A stretch of 64,000 nucleotides of DNA from positions 955,780-1,019,779 of the forward strand of contig NZ_AP018316.1 of assembly GCF_002368115.1 (NCBI RefSeq), written 5' to 3'. Under the pieces are notes generated by a model, which searched no databases, was not told where the DNA came from, and saw nothing but the letters and a program-made list of their open reading frames with translations. The stretch's first letter is position 1. Each line of letters opens with the position of its first letter. This document shows positions 35,828-45,017 of the stretch, in pieces. The DNA comes from Dolichospermum compactum NIES-806. Its GTDB lineage: Bacteria; Cyanobacteriota; Cyanobacteriia; Cyanobacteriales; Nostocaceae. The position numbers were made by a program, and so were the translations under genes.

Positions 35828-36298
35828 TTATTCATCTCTGTAAAACTCATCTAAAATAGAATTAATCTCATAATCACTAATATTTTCTTGTTCAGATTTA
35901 CTGTAAATTGTTAACAATAAAATGCTGGTTTCTGATTCAAGTAAATACATTACCCGATAAGCAGCACTTTTACCTTTTTGAAGATTACTATTTTTGATTC
36001 TAGCTTTATAAATATAAACATCTTCATTAAAACCAGTTAATCTACAGCAGATTCCGCTCTAATGAGGTACAAGGTTGAATCATAAAACTCTTGTGGTGCG
36101 GGCATCTTGCCCGCTAGATGTGTACCTCATAACACCGGGAAGTGCTGTATCTCCTAATAAATTTCCTTTTTGCAATTCTGTAATGAAAGATTGAGTATCA
36201 GAACGAATATTTCGGTATTTTTTGGCTAAATGTTTTAAATTTCTCTGATATTCAGGAGTTAAATCAATTTTAATTAAAAAAGAATCATTCTGCATCAA
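35828..36298 (-). pseudogene. RelE/ParE-like toxin gene interrupted by a MITE
   Basis: The 5' part from ATG 36298 reads KIDLTPEYQRNLKHLAKKYR up to LLGD, then enters a 105-bp insertion (36045-36149) and stops within it at 36080. The 3' part (36044 down to the TAA at 35828-35830) reads RLTGFNEDVYIYKARIKNS, KGKSAAYRVMYLL, LLLTIYSKSEQENI. Taking out the insertion together with one TA copy joins LLGD to RLTGFNED in frame and gives a normal-length RelE-type mRNA interferase. The 5' end overlaps the antitoxin-like gene by 14 bases. As it stands the toxin is inactive, which fits the decay of its partner. Confidence 0.88.
36045..36147. mobile_element. MITE inserted in the RelE-like toxin gene (TA duplication)
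   Basis: About 103 bp with imperfect terminal inverted repeats: CAGCAGATTCCGCT.TAATGAGGTACA on the left and TGTACCTCATAA..CGGGAAGTGCTG on the right. TA occurs on both sides (36043-36044 and 36148-36149), the duplication expected of IS630/Tc1-mariner-type movement. The core holds GGTGCGGGCATCTTGCCCGC, itself a small palindrome. No coding capacity. Confidence 0.88.
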
Positions 36299-36788
36299 TT
36301 CCTTCCCACATTTTTTCTAAAGGGATTCTTTTTCCTGCTTTTGCTTCTTGTAATGCTGTTATTAAACTCTCTTTTATTTCCTGAATTGGAGTATCATCAA
36401 CATCAATATCATCTGCTAACATTTTAATGCTTGGTTCAATCAATTCACCATGATTTTTTAAATATTCGATAATATTCAAAAAACGTTTTTTGAAATCAGT
36501 TAATATGTCATCATAATCAATTAAAGAACTTTCTAAATAATTAACAAAAGATTGAGAGTTATTTAATTCTTTATTTCGTTTAGCTTCATTCATTTCTATT
36601 TGAATAGTTTGAGAAAAAGATTGACTACGTTTTTCTTCTCTTTCTATTGCTACTAATGTTTCCATTAAACAAATACTAGGAATGACAAATTGTAAATTAT
36701 TTGAAGAATCATAGACAAAATCTTCTAATTCTTTGTTCCTTCCTTTGGCAATTGCCATAATTGAATTAGTTTATAAATAAATAATCAT
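36285..36788 (-). pseudogene. PIN-domain / antitoxin chimera with a stop at codon 6
   Basis: The original start is ATG 36788, which overlaps the stop of the upstream gene as ATGA. Codons then read M-I-I-Y-L-stop-T-N-S-I-M: the TAA (36771-36773) stands where PIN proteins have the first catalytic Asp (YLDTN). The frame stays open from there (157 residues from ATG 36758). The next ~110 residues are PIN-like (VIPSICLMETLVAIEREEKR). The last ~35 (ESLITALQEAKAGKRIPLEK then MWEGID) look like the C-terminus of a RelE-partner antitoxin. A deletion seems to have joined a PIN gene to an antitoxin gene. A shorter product from 36758 might still act as antitoxin. Confidence 0.75.
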
Positions 36789-37228
36789 AATAATTCTAAC
36801 TCCTCTGTCGTACCATCAAACAAAAGAGTAAATAAGCCAATTTCCTTCATTTCCTCAATGTAAGGAGGGGTTTCACTTTTCCAATGATAAGCTAAATCTC
36901 TTAACCATGATTGAGTTAAAGTTATTAAAGTAGATTGATAGATGATTCCTTCGATGCTTTTTGGATTATAATGTTCTAAAACCTTTTTCGTGTCCAATCT
37001 TGCTACTTCTGTAAAAGTCGGACTCTTAAAGATTCTCATGACATTAGAATTAACAAACATTAAAAAAGGAATATGCTGGTATTGTTCCATTTTTAAGATA
37101 TTAATATCTGGGGAAGAATACATACCTGAAAATCTCACATCTATCATCAAAATAGATTTATCATCCTTATCTTTAGCAGCAATTGCTGGTTGAAAATCAA
37201 TTACAGTTGGAGGTTGTATTTTTAACAT
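36785..37228 (-). CDS. Hypothetical protein partnered with a PIN gene
   Basis: 147 residues, soluble, not firmly assigned. It begins MLKIQPPTVIDFQPAIAAKD, then ILMIDVRFSG, a segment IPFLMFVNSNVMRIFKSP, and a C-terminal helical part DLAYHWKSETPPYIEEMKEIG. The acidic residue plus the beta-strand layout (DFQPA...LMIDVRF) recalls PD-(D/E)XK nucleases, but the catalytic set is incomplete. Cyanobacteria often carry this family directly before a PIN gene, and here the two overlap as ATGA. It ends the accessory stretch before the polysaccharide island. Confidence 0.6.
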   Translation of the reverse strand: MLKIQPPTVIDFQPAIAAKDKDDKSILMIDVRFSGMYSSPDINILKMEQYQHIPFLMFVNSNVMRIFKSPTFTEVARLDTKKVLEHYNPKSIEGIIYQSTLITLTQSWLRDLAYHWKSETPPYIEEMKEIGLFTLLFDGTTEELELL

Positions 37229-37356
37229 GGTATTTCACCTCTTGTTTAATAGTTTAACTACTTTTCAGACAGAAAATATTTGTACTAAATTTTATCACAA
37301 TTTATCAATAAAATGTGAAAATCTAAAATTTTTAAACTCTAAGCAGGGGTTTTAAT

Positions 37357-38781
37357 TTAACTCTGTGGCCTGCTATAGTATTTATGACCTGCCATAGCCA
37401 TTGCTAAAAATCCCCACATAATCATCCCGGCAATACTCAGCATCCCGCTATAAATAATTAACTGGGCGCAAGAACTGATACCAATAGCGCGGGCAGCGCT
37501 GAGAAAACTATCAAAGCGACCTTCTGTATAATTACTAACGGTAATTAGCATTAATACCAACCCACTAATATAGGGTATAGCACCAATCCAACCCAAGGTA
37601 AAAAACATATCTAAAATGCCGCTATCAATGACAATTACTTCTATTTGTCCAGTTTTTTCATTTACTTTCCAGACATTACCAAAGCCGTTGCCGACAACAT
37701 TAGAAAGAGCTAAATTCAGGTTTCTGTCATAAGTTGCGGATCTATCTCTGAAACTACCATCTTGTTCGAGATTAGAAAAACTTTCAAATCGAGTGGTAAT
37801 AACTTTAGAAAGTGGTTCGATAGTTACCAAGGGAATAACACAGATTGACATTACTAAAATTATGGTAACTAATCGCATTTGAATTTTAGGTTTTACTGAA
37901 CCAAAAATCAAAATTATTCCTAATAACCAACCGCCCCAACTTGTCCGCACTTGGGAAAGTAAAAATGATAAATAACCCACAGCAGAAGCGGGGAAAATTA
38001 ATGGACCAGTGGTGGTAAATAATAATAGTAAACCAGCTTGCATGACAGTTCCCAATGGACCAGGTGAGTGTAATGTACTCCAGACACGCATTCCAAAAGG
38101 AATCGGGTGTCCAGCACTGGTAAACATTTTCGATTGGATTAGCCAATATCTATCCCATTCAGGAGCGACAACAAATTGATAGACACCGTAAGCTCCTAGT
38201 ATGAGTACACACCAAATAAATGTTCTTTGCAGATGTTGACGATAACTGGGATAATCTCGCCAATTAGAAAATAGGTGAAAAGCAAAAATTATGGGACTTA
38301 ACCAATCTAAAAAACTCCGAACTACAGGGAGTGGTTGATTGTAAATTAAACCTACTAAACATCCATAAGAAACTCCTATGGCTGCTAAAAGAAATGGCAC
38401 TCCCCCTTGACGAAGACTGCTAGGTAGGTATTTTAAAAAGGTGAATATGGTCAGGAATACGACTAAATAAGGTGCAATTAACATTTGTCTGGTGGGGTCC
38501 CAGCCAACTTTATAGTCAACGAAACGAGTAATCAAGGGGGTGAGAAACCAAATCCACCAAGTGAAACCGATATAGTGAATGGGATGTCGTAAGTACAAAA
38601 ATACGGCGACTAGAAAGGTACTGGCGGGAAAAACAAGGTGCAAACTGGCTGTACTGGTAAAGTAGCAAGCTGTTGTGATTAAGATAAAACCCAGGATGAT
38701 GATCCAACTTTGGGCTGATCGATCTTGGGGAGAAAATTGTTCTTTTAAAACTGTATTGAAAAGTATTGGTTTGGAAATCAT
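37357..38781 (-). CDS. O-antigen ligase/polymerase-like membrane protein
   Basis: 474 residues with about eleven membrane segments. The large loop near 350-395 (FRDRSATYDRNLNLALSNVVGNGFGNVW) is typical of the Wzy/WaaL (O-antigen ligase) superfamily, as is SQVRTSWGGWLLGI near 275. It probably polymerises or transfers the repeat units of the heterocyst envelope polysaccharide. It is the last gene of the long minus-strand island. A palindrome at 38821-38853 separates it from the gene before it. Confidence 0.8.
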   Translation of the reverse strand: MISKPILFNTVLKEQFSPQDRSAQSWIIILGFILITTACYFTSTASLHLVFPASTFLVAVFLYLRHPIHYIGFTWWIWFLTPLITRFVDYKVGWDPTRQMLIAPYLVVFLTIFTFLKYLPSSLRQGGVPFLLAAIGVSYGCLVGLIYNQPLPVVRSFLDWLSPIIFAFHLFSNWRDYPSYRQHLQRTFIWCVLILGAYGVYQFVVAPEWDRYWLIQSKMFTSAGHPIPFGMRVWSTLHSPGPLGTVMQAGLLLLFTTTGPLIFPASAVGYLSFLLSQVRTSWGGWLLGIILIFGSVKPKIQMRLVTIILVMSICVIPLVTIEPLSKVITTRFESFSNLEQDGSFRDRSATYDRNLNLALSNVVGNGFGNVWKVNEKTGQIEVIVIDSGILDMFFTLGWIGAIPYISGLVLMLITVSNYTEGRFDSFLSAARAIGISSCAQLIIYSGMLSIAGMIMWGFLAMAMAGHKYYSRPQS

Positions 38782-38820
38782 TTTGATCTGATTATTCTAT
38801 AAAAAGTTTAGTTAGGAGAT

Positions 38821-38853
38821 AGATCCCCGACTTCTTGAAGAAGTCGGGGATCT
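38821..38853. repeat. Perfect 33-base palindrome, second copy of the 12539 repeat
   Basis: Arms AGATCCCCGACTTCTT and AAGAAGTCGGGGATCT around a single base. The arms match those of 12539-12571. It stands between two genes of the island and may limit read-through. Confidence 0.85.
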
Positions 38854-38865
38854 GGGTTGGGGTAG

Positions 38866-39810
38866 TTAATAGCCAAAATGGTGTTTTTCTATGTTTCTAT
38901 ATTTTTGATATCCTAACCATCTTCCTTGTAAGGATGCTCGCAATTTTTTACTGGCAATTTCTTTTTGTTGTGGGAATAACCTTAGCCATTGACATATTCC
39001 TAAACTTTCTCTTGTTCCAACTAAAATTGACCAAGATAAAAATACAATTTGACGTAGGGGCGAAAGATGTTCTAATAAAATTAAGGTTTCGTTGTGGACT
39101 AGGTTAATTAATGCGGTGTCGTTAAAGTTGTGGCGTTGATCTTCGTCAAATCTTTGGGCTGGATAGTGATCTACTGCAATGCTGGGATCATAAATTATTT
39201 TCCATCCGGCACGTTTGAGGGTGAGGGCGAAGGACATTTCAAAATGTACTTGTGCGCCTGTTCCTTGCATTCTGTCGTCAAAGCGTAATTTGCCGATCGC
39301 CTGGGTACGAAAGCTCATATTCACACCTTTGAGGACATCAACTTCACGGGGTGCGCCTACTCCTAAGTGATGGTTGCCAATGACGCGCCCCCACCATTGC
39401 AATTTACCAACTATGGGACGAGAACCATTTTCGAGTTTGTCTCCTTGATACACCCAATCACGGCCACCAACGCCACCAATGGCATAATTGACGCTGAAGT
39501 GAGTATTAATTCTTGATAACCAATCCGGGTGGGGGGCAGCATCGTCATCGGTGATGGAAAGAATGTCTCCCTGTACTTGTGCCAGTCCGGCGTTGAGGGC
39601 GGCGACGACTCCCGGCTGGGTGACGGTGACAATCTGTAAGGGGAGGAGGTGAGGCGGAAATTGTTGGAGAAATTGCTGGGTTTCTGTGTCTGTATCTCTG
39701 ACAACAACGATCGCCTGATCAACTGATTTAGTTTGCTGTTGCAGTGCTTTCAGACAGCGGGCTAGGTCTTGAGGACGGCGATAGGTGGGGATGAGAACTG
39801 TGTTTCTCAT
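38866..39810 (-). CDS. Glycosyltransferase family 2 protein
   Basis: 314 residues. GT-A signature: TVLIPTYRRPQDLARCLKAL at the N-terminus, DDDAAPHPDWL near 92 (DxD-type metal site) and KRAGWKIIYDPSIAVDHYPA near 215. Cytosolic, with an amphipathic C-terminus. The start ATG 39810 lies 83 bases inside the end of the GT4 gene, so translation is probably coupled. Part of the heterocyst polysaccharide island. Confidence 0.87.
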   Translation of the reverse strand: MRNTVLIPTYRRPQDLARCLKALQQQTKSVDQAIVVVRDTDTETQQFLQQFPPHLLPLQIVTVTQPGVVAALNAGLAQVQGDILSITDDDAAPHPDWLSRINTHFSVNYAIGGVGGRDWVYQGDKLENGSRPIVGKLQWWGRVIGNHHLGVGAPREVDVLKGVNMSFRTQAIGKLRFDDRMQGTGAQVHFEMSFALTLKRAGWKIIYDPSIAVDHYPAQRFDEDQRHNFNDTALINLVHNETLILLEHLSPLRQIVFLSWSILVGTRESLGICQWLRLFPQQKEIASKKLRASLQGRWLGYQKYRNIEKHHFGY

Positions 39811-40930
39811 GGGTGATTAACTCCTCAAATATATTTAGATAGGTTTGTGCCATTGTTGACCAGCTATGTTGTTCGGCAATAGTCCGGGCAACTTTACCCA
39901 TTTGTTGACGCAGTGAGCGATCGCTATTTAACAACCCAAGCGCATCGGCTAAAGCATTAACATCATCACAATTGTCTAAAACGATGCCACAGTCGGGATT
40001 AACTAAATCAGCCGCACCAGTAGTAGTGGCGGTAATCACGGGCAAACCTGAAGCCATCGCTTCAATCACTACAAGTCCAAAAGGTTCATAACGGGATGGA
40101 AACACAAATAAATCTGATGCCCGTTGAATTTGGGGCATATCACGGCGATAACCTAAAAAATGCACTCTTTTACTAATATTTAATGCTTTTGCCATTGCCG
40201 GATAAGGGCTATCTTGAGTACCACCGACAACTGCTAAATGTAATTCAGGAACTTTTACCAAAGCATGAAGTACAGTATCTAAGTTCTTTCGAGAAATCCG
40301 AATATCACCTGCAAATAATGCCAAATTAACATTCTCAGGTAATCCCAATTCCGTCCGAGAACTGACACCAGGAGCAAATTCTTGTAAGTCTACACCATTA
40401 ACAACAACCCGAATTTGTGAACGAGGTACATCAATATTTACTAATTCTTGGGCAACTTTTTCTGAGACAGCAATAATAACTTTAGATTGCCGAAAAGCTT
40501 GTTTTTCCCAATAGGCATTAGCCGCAGTAAATAACCATTGATATAACCCATACAAATCTTTACGTTTATGGGAAATATGCACAGGCGATTTCAACCAAGA
40601 ACCATGCACAAAATGCACGGCATTGACATCACTTGCCCCCATAGTAATCGCGCCATTGACCTTAATTAAATCTACGTTAGCCCGATTTTTACGCAACCAA
40701 TCGGCACTTTTTTGAGCAAAAATGAAATTGCGAATAAATTCCGTAGGATACATTTCTACTGGAATAAAAATACAATTAACGGCACTATTATCGGCTAAAT
40801 CTGGGGCAATTTCACTAGCTAATAATGTCAGATCATGACCACGACGGATGGCTTCTTTAACTACTTCATAATTAACTCTACCTTGACCATCACCTTTTCT
40901 GATTTTGTGGGTAACAATACAAATTTTCAC
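39728..40930 (-). CDS. Glycosyltransferase family 4 protein
   Basis: 400 residues, GT-B. GDGQGRVNYEVVKEAIRRGH at 13-32, the donor-site block SRYEPFGLVVIEAMASGLPVITATTTGAADLV near 278-308 with EX7E, and VVNGVDLQEFAP near 188. The last ~30 residues (SSHPHLSPSSRPSPLS) are read in the region that also encodes the GT2 start and look like an unconstrained tail, so the ancestral stop may have been lost. Likely adds a sugar to the envelope polysaccharide repeat unit. Confidence 0.87.
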   Translation of the reverse strand: MKICIVTHKIRKGDGQGRVNYEVVKEAIRRGHDLTLLASEIAPDLADNSAVNCIFIPVEMYPTEFIRNFIFAQKSADWLRKNRANVDLIKVNGAITMGASDVNAVHFVHGSWLKSPVHISHKRKDLYGLYQWLFTAANAYWEKQAFRQSKVIIAVSEKVAQELVNIDVPRSQIRVVVNGVDLQEFAPGVSSRTELGLPENVNLALFAGDIRISRKNLDTVLHALVKVPELHLAVVGGTQDSPYPAMAKALNISKRVHFLGYRRDMPQIQRASDLFVFPSRYEPFGLVVIEAMASGLPVITATTTGAADLVNPDCGIVLDNCDDVNALADALGLLNSDRSLRQQMGKVARTIAEQHSWSTMAQTYLNIFEELITHEKHSSHPHLSPSSRPSPLSESTATAN

Positions 40931-40958
40931 TCATAACCTCTTGTGATTTAATAAATTA

Positions 40959-41948
40959 TTAAATTGAAATTTTCCAAATTTTATTCGTTAGATTGGCAGG
41001 AATAAAACTAATAATTAAAGCCGCTAAAGTGCGTAAATTAAATTTTTGTTCACTTAAAGTTTGCCAAAAATAACGACGGGCATCTGTAATTTTTTGATCT
41101 CGTAATAAGCCAATTCCTAAAGTTGTATTAGCTTCTAACCATTTGGTTTTAAAGTAGGACTTAAATTCCTGTAACCGTTGATCTTCCATAAAAGTTTGGT
41201 AACAGAATATCTCACTTTTACCTTTACGGATTTTTGCTTGAACATTGCGACTACCACTGAGCATAGTATCAGTTTGTTCATGTTCTCGATATTTTGTTAA
41301 TTTTTCGGGAACATAGTAAACTCCATAACCAGAAATACAGCAAAGATATGTTAAATATAAATCCCACATTCCGTCAACTTCTGAAGGAATATTATCCCAA
41401 TTAAGCACTCCATTTCTAATTACACAAGCAGCCGCAGTGGGAATACTTTTATCAATTAAGCCAATTTGAGTAAAATTTTTATGAACTCCGGGAGTGATTT
41501 GATCACGTTTATAACTGCGGGTATTGTTTTCAGTGGCAGCCACATTAATTTTACTATCACCATCTATAATATATTGGTCACAAAATGCCAAAATTAAATC
41601 GGGATTTGCTTCTAAGTTGGGAACAAGTTTAGATAAAAAGTCCTCATTCCACATATCATCATCATGGAGACTAGCTACATATTTACCTGTGGCAAGTTTA
41701 AAACCATGAAACTGATTAGCTAACATCCCAATATTTTTTTCATGTCGCCAAAATTTGATCCGTGAGTCTTGAAATGATTCAATTAGTGCTTGGGGATTTT
41801 CGGAACTACAATTATCAGAAACAATGATTTCTAGATTTTGATAGGTTTGGTTAATAGCACTATTAATGGCTTGTTTCAGGTATTCTGGGCGATTATATGT
41901 AGGGATAATCACGCTTACCAAAGGTTCGGAGGAGTTAATATTTAACAT
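40959..41948 (-). CDS. Glycosyltransferase family 2 protein
   Basis: 329 residues. VSVIIPTYNRPEYLKQAINSA at 12-32, SLHDDDMW near 92 with the DxD metal site, and an acceptor region VPEKLTKYREHEQTD. No membrane segment. It is 28 bp before the GT4 gene in the same direction, and 100 bp after hepA. Predicted to assemble the repeat unit exported by HepA. Confidence 0.87.
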   Translation of the reverse strand: MLNINSSEPLVSVIIPTYNRPEYLKQAINSAINQTYQNLEIIVSDNCSSENPQALIESFQDSRIKFWRHEKNIGMLANQFHGFKLATGKYVASLHDDDMWNEDFLSKLVPNLEANPDLILAFCDQYIIDGDSKINVAATENNTRSYKRDQITPGVHKNFTQIGLIDKSIPTAAACVIRNGVLNWDNIPSEVDGMWDLYLTYLCCISGYGVYYVPEKLTKYREHEQTDTMLSGSRNVQAKIRKGKSEIFCYQTFMEDQRLQEFKSYFKTKWLEANTTLGIGLLRDQKITDARRYFWQTLSEQKFNLRTLAALIISFIPANLTNKIWKISI

Positions 41949-42048
41949 TGCTTGGAGGATGAGAAAATAAAGTATGGGAAAAGCACTTGAAAAACCCTAA
42001 AATCTGGTTTTAACTGACCGCTGATAGCTGAATGCTGACAATGATTGT

Positions 42049-43878
42049 TTATCTCACTTCATTTTGAATTTGATAATATTGCCAAAACTTACCACGTTGT
42101 TGCAGTAGTTCTTGATATGCGCCCTGTTCTACGACTTTTCCTTGTTCTAGAACTACAACTTTATCGGCTTTAGCTATAGTAGAGAGACGGTGAGCGATCG
42201 CAATTACTGTACGGCCAACAGATAGCTTTTCTAATGATTCTTGAATTAACCGCTCAGACACAGAATCTAAAGCACTTGTAGCTTCATCTAGAATCAGGAT
42301 TTCGGGGTTTTTCAGCAATGCGCGAGCGATCGCAATTCTTTGTCTTTGTCCACCTGATAACCGCACACCTCTATCTCCTAATTGCGTATCAAAACCCTCC
42401 GGCATTTCTAAAATAAATTCTAGAGCATTTGCCAATCGTGCAGCTTCTTTAATTTCTGCTTCTGTAGCTGTTGGTGTCCCGTAAGCAATATTATTCCAAA
42501 CAGAAGTATTAAAAATAAAAGTATTCTGACTCACAACTGCTATCTTAGAACGCAGAGAGTTAATGTCAAATTTGCGAATATCAACTTCATCTATATAAAT
42601 ATAGCCATCAGTCGCATCATGAAAGCGAGGAATTAAATCTGCAAGTGTAGTTTTACCAGCACCAGACGAACCAATTAAGGCTGTCATTTCACCTTGTTTA
42701 ATCGAGAGAGTAATATTATGTAAAACTCGTTGATCAGAACTATAATCAAAATCTACCGACACTAAATCAATTGATCTTTTGAAACCAGGAAATCTCAGTG
42801 CGCCATTTTGAAAATAGATTTTATCATCAGTTTTTAACAAATCCTTGATATTTTCCACCGCTCCCGCTTGGGTACTTAAAAAAGCTACTACCCCATTCAA
42901 ATCCTGAGTCATAGGGATAATGCGGAACAGCACAAAAAAGAAAGTTAACAAAGCCGAAACTTTCATTAATCCTGTGGCTAAAGCCACAATAATCATACCA
43001 ATTAGAATTAGGGTAGATATACTCTCCGCCAAAGGCTTAACTATCAAAGAAATCCAATAAACACTTTTCCAAGTATTAACAATTTTTTCACTGGCTTGAT
43101 AATAGCGTTTTTGCTCAAATTCTTGAGTAGAAAAAGCATGAATTGTGCGAATACCTTCGATAAACTCTAGCACCCTAGCAGTAAAATTATCATTAGCAGA
43201 AGTAATCGCAAAACTGCGTTCTCTAATTTGTTTATTTAAAGTAGATAATGCCACCGCCAAAAGACTAAATAGTAAAATAGAGATTATAGTCAGTTTCCAA
43301 GAAAGAATAAACAAAGAAATAGAATAGACAATCAGGGTAAAACTTCTAGTAATTAAAAAAGCTAGTCCACCAAAAATTTGTCTAATTCTCTCCATTTCAC
43401 TGGTAAGAATATTAACTAATTCTCCAGATTTCTTATGACTAAAATAATTGAGAGTTTGAGCCTCTAACTGTTGAAAAATTCGTTTACGCAGATTATCTAC
43501 TAAGCTAATTTCACTAAACTGGATGCAAATCTGTCCTATATAATTAAAGGATGCCCGCATACAGGTTGTAACAACAATTAAAGCAGATATTCGATATAAT
43601 CGCTCTGTTGCTGAACCATTAATTCCTAAAATCAAAATATCAAACCACTCTATCCCTGTTTTCACAGGTTCAGAACCAGGAGTAGTTAGACTTTGTAGGA
43701 AAACCAGCAAAAATCCTAAACCAAACCCTTCAAAACTTGCCGCTAAAGCCGAAAATATGATAGCTAAAATAGCCACAACTCGAAAGTGTTTAAATTCCCG
43801 TAATATTACCCGATTATTTTGCCACAAACTTGTAGCCTGCAATATTTTCACTGTTGACGGTAGAAATTTGGAATCCAT
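42049..43878 (-). CDS. hepA: Heterocyst envelope polysaccharide ABC exporter HepA
   Basis: 609 residues, full-length half-transporter. Six membrane helices in the first ~340 residues, then the ATPase: Walker A GSSGAGKTT near 397, signature LSGGQRQ near 499, Walker B ILILDEATSALD near 522, H-loop AIAHRLST near 555. The N-terminus (KILQATSLWQNN, LREFKHF, TGIEWFDILILGIN) closely recalls Anabaena HepA. HepA is needed to lay down the polysaccharide layer of heterocysts, and hepA expression is induced after nitrogen step-down. The neighbouring hepC-like gene and glycosyltransferases support this name. Confidence 0.85.
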   Translation of the reverse strand: MDSKFLPSTVKILQATSLWQNNRVILREFKHFRVVAILAIIFSALAASFEGFGLGFLLVFLQSLTTPGSEPVKTGIEWFDILILGINGSATERLYRISALIVVTTCMRASFNYIGQICIQFSEISLVDNLRKRIFQQLEAQTLNYFSHKKSGELVNILTSEMERIRQIFGGLAFLITRSFTLIVYSISLFILSWKLTIISILLFSLLAVALSTLNKQIRERSFAITSANDNFTARVLEFIEGIRTIHAFSTQEFEQKRYYQASEKIVNTWKSVYWISLIVKPLAESISTLILIGMIIVALATGLMKVSALLTFFFVLFRIIPMTQDLNGVVAFLSTQAGAVENIKDLLKTDDKIYFQNGALRFPGFKRSIDLVSVDFDYSSDQRVLHNITLSIKQGEMTALIGSSGAGKTTLADLIPRFHDATDGYIYIDEVDIRKFDINSLRSKIAVVSQNTFIFNTSVWNNIAYGTPTATEAEIKEAARLANALEFILEMPEGFDTQLGDRGVRLSGGQRQRIAIARALLKNPEILILDEATSALDSVSERLIQESLEKLSVGRTVIAIAHRLSTIAKADKVVVLEQGKVVEQGAYQELLQQRGKFWQYYQIQNEVR

Positions 43879-43944
43879 AAAAATTTTGACCGATAATTTT
43901 GATAATTAAGTATAGAAGCACCAATCTCAAGAAAATCAATATGC

Positions 43945-44889
43945 TTACATAGGAGCGCGACGAATAAAACGACCAAGAGCAGAACCACAAAGAATTTCAA
44001 ATTTCTGCCATAGTATTTTTGCCATTGAATATAATTGAATAGGTGTTTGGCTATGTCGCCAATATAATTTATCAGTTATAGTGGGAGAACTACCTTCTAA
44101 AGCACTGAGCAGTAGTTTTTTCCGCCAAGGTTTAATATGTGGGACTGTAGCGTGAGACATGATAGTACCACCAGGAACAAAATCCATCCCGTCTGGTCCA
44201 ACGGTACTCAAAGGATAATTAGTCAGCATCAATGCTAAGTTTAAATAAGTCTGATCTCCATACAGATATGGATAATGATTAAAGGTATTACCGTTATAAA
44301 GATCCTCTAAATTGGCATATCCTGCCATTTCACCTAATTCTTCTAATTTTTGCCAAATATCTAGAATAGACTTGTAGTTTTTATGAACTCCAATGAAGCC
44401 ACTATTGTAGTGATAATCTAACTCGCGCTCACAAGCAAAACCATTATTTTCGGCAAATTCTTTCCATGCTAACCGTCGAGGATGATTCCCCGACACAAGA
44501 TACCAAGAATCACCACAAAGAGCAATTCCTCGACTTACCCAATTTTCGTAAAAATCCCAATTACATTTATTGACAATATCAGGATCGAAGTAAAACAAAG
44601 CATCAATATCTGGGCAATATTTTTCCCACAATTGTGACATAAAATCAGGTTTATAAAAACCTAAATGTTTTGGAGTTGTTAGTTTGACAAATCGGATTGC
44701 ACAACCTTCACCTACAGAAAACTCTTGATAACCATTTTGTGTTTTTAGAGCCTTAGCCCAACGCGGTGTATTTCCACGATAACCAGCCCAAATTATGCCT
44801 CTAAATCCATGATAATACAGGGAATTTACTAAAGCCCCCACACCATAATGATAGTCTTTTTCAAATACGGTACAAATTGCTGTTTCCAT
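43945..44889 (-). CDS. GT8-like glycosyltransferase
   Basis: 314 residues. N-terminal AICTVFEKDYHYGVGALVNSL, then ALFYFDPDIV near 97 with a DxD metal site, YHYNSGFIGVHK near 156 and YGDQTYLNLAL near 209. These match retaining GT-A transferases of the GT8 type. It stands between hepC and hepA on the same strand, so it probably adds a sugar to the heterocyst polysaccharide. Family assignment is from motifs only. Confidence 0.72.
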   Translation of the reverse strand: METAICTVFEKDYHYGVGALVNSLYYHGFRGIIWAGYRGNTPRWAKALKTQNGYQEFSVGEGCAIRFVKLTTPKHLGFYKPDFMSQLWEKYCPDIDALFYFDPDIVNKCNWDFYENWVSRGIALCGDSWYLVSGNHPRRLAWKEFAENNGFACERELDYHYNSGFIGVHKNYKSILDIWQKLEELGEMAGYANLEDLYNGNTFNHYPYLYGDQTYLNLALMLTNYPLSTVGPDGMDFVPGGTIMSHATVPHIKPWRKKLLLSALEGSSPTITDKLYWRHSQTPIQLYSMAKILWQKFEILCGSALGRFIRRAPM

Positions 44890-45017
44890 GATATTTCTTA
44901 TTTTTTAATTAGGTACATAATTCATTGTCATCAACATGAGAACAGGAAATATTCATCAATTAGACAAAAATGCTTGACAACACAGAAATAATATATCTAT
45001 TCTCAATTACAAACGGT

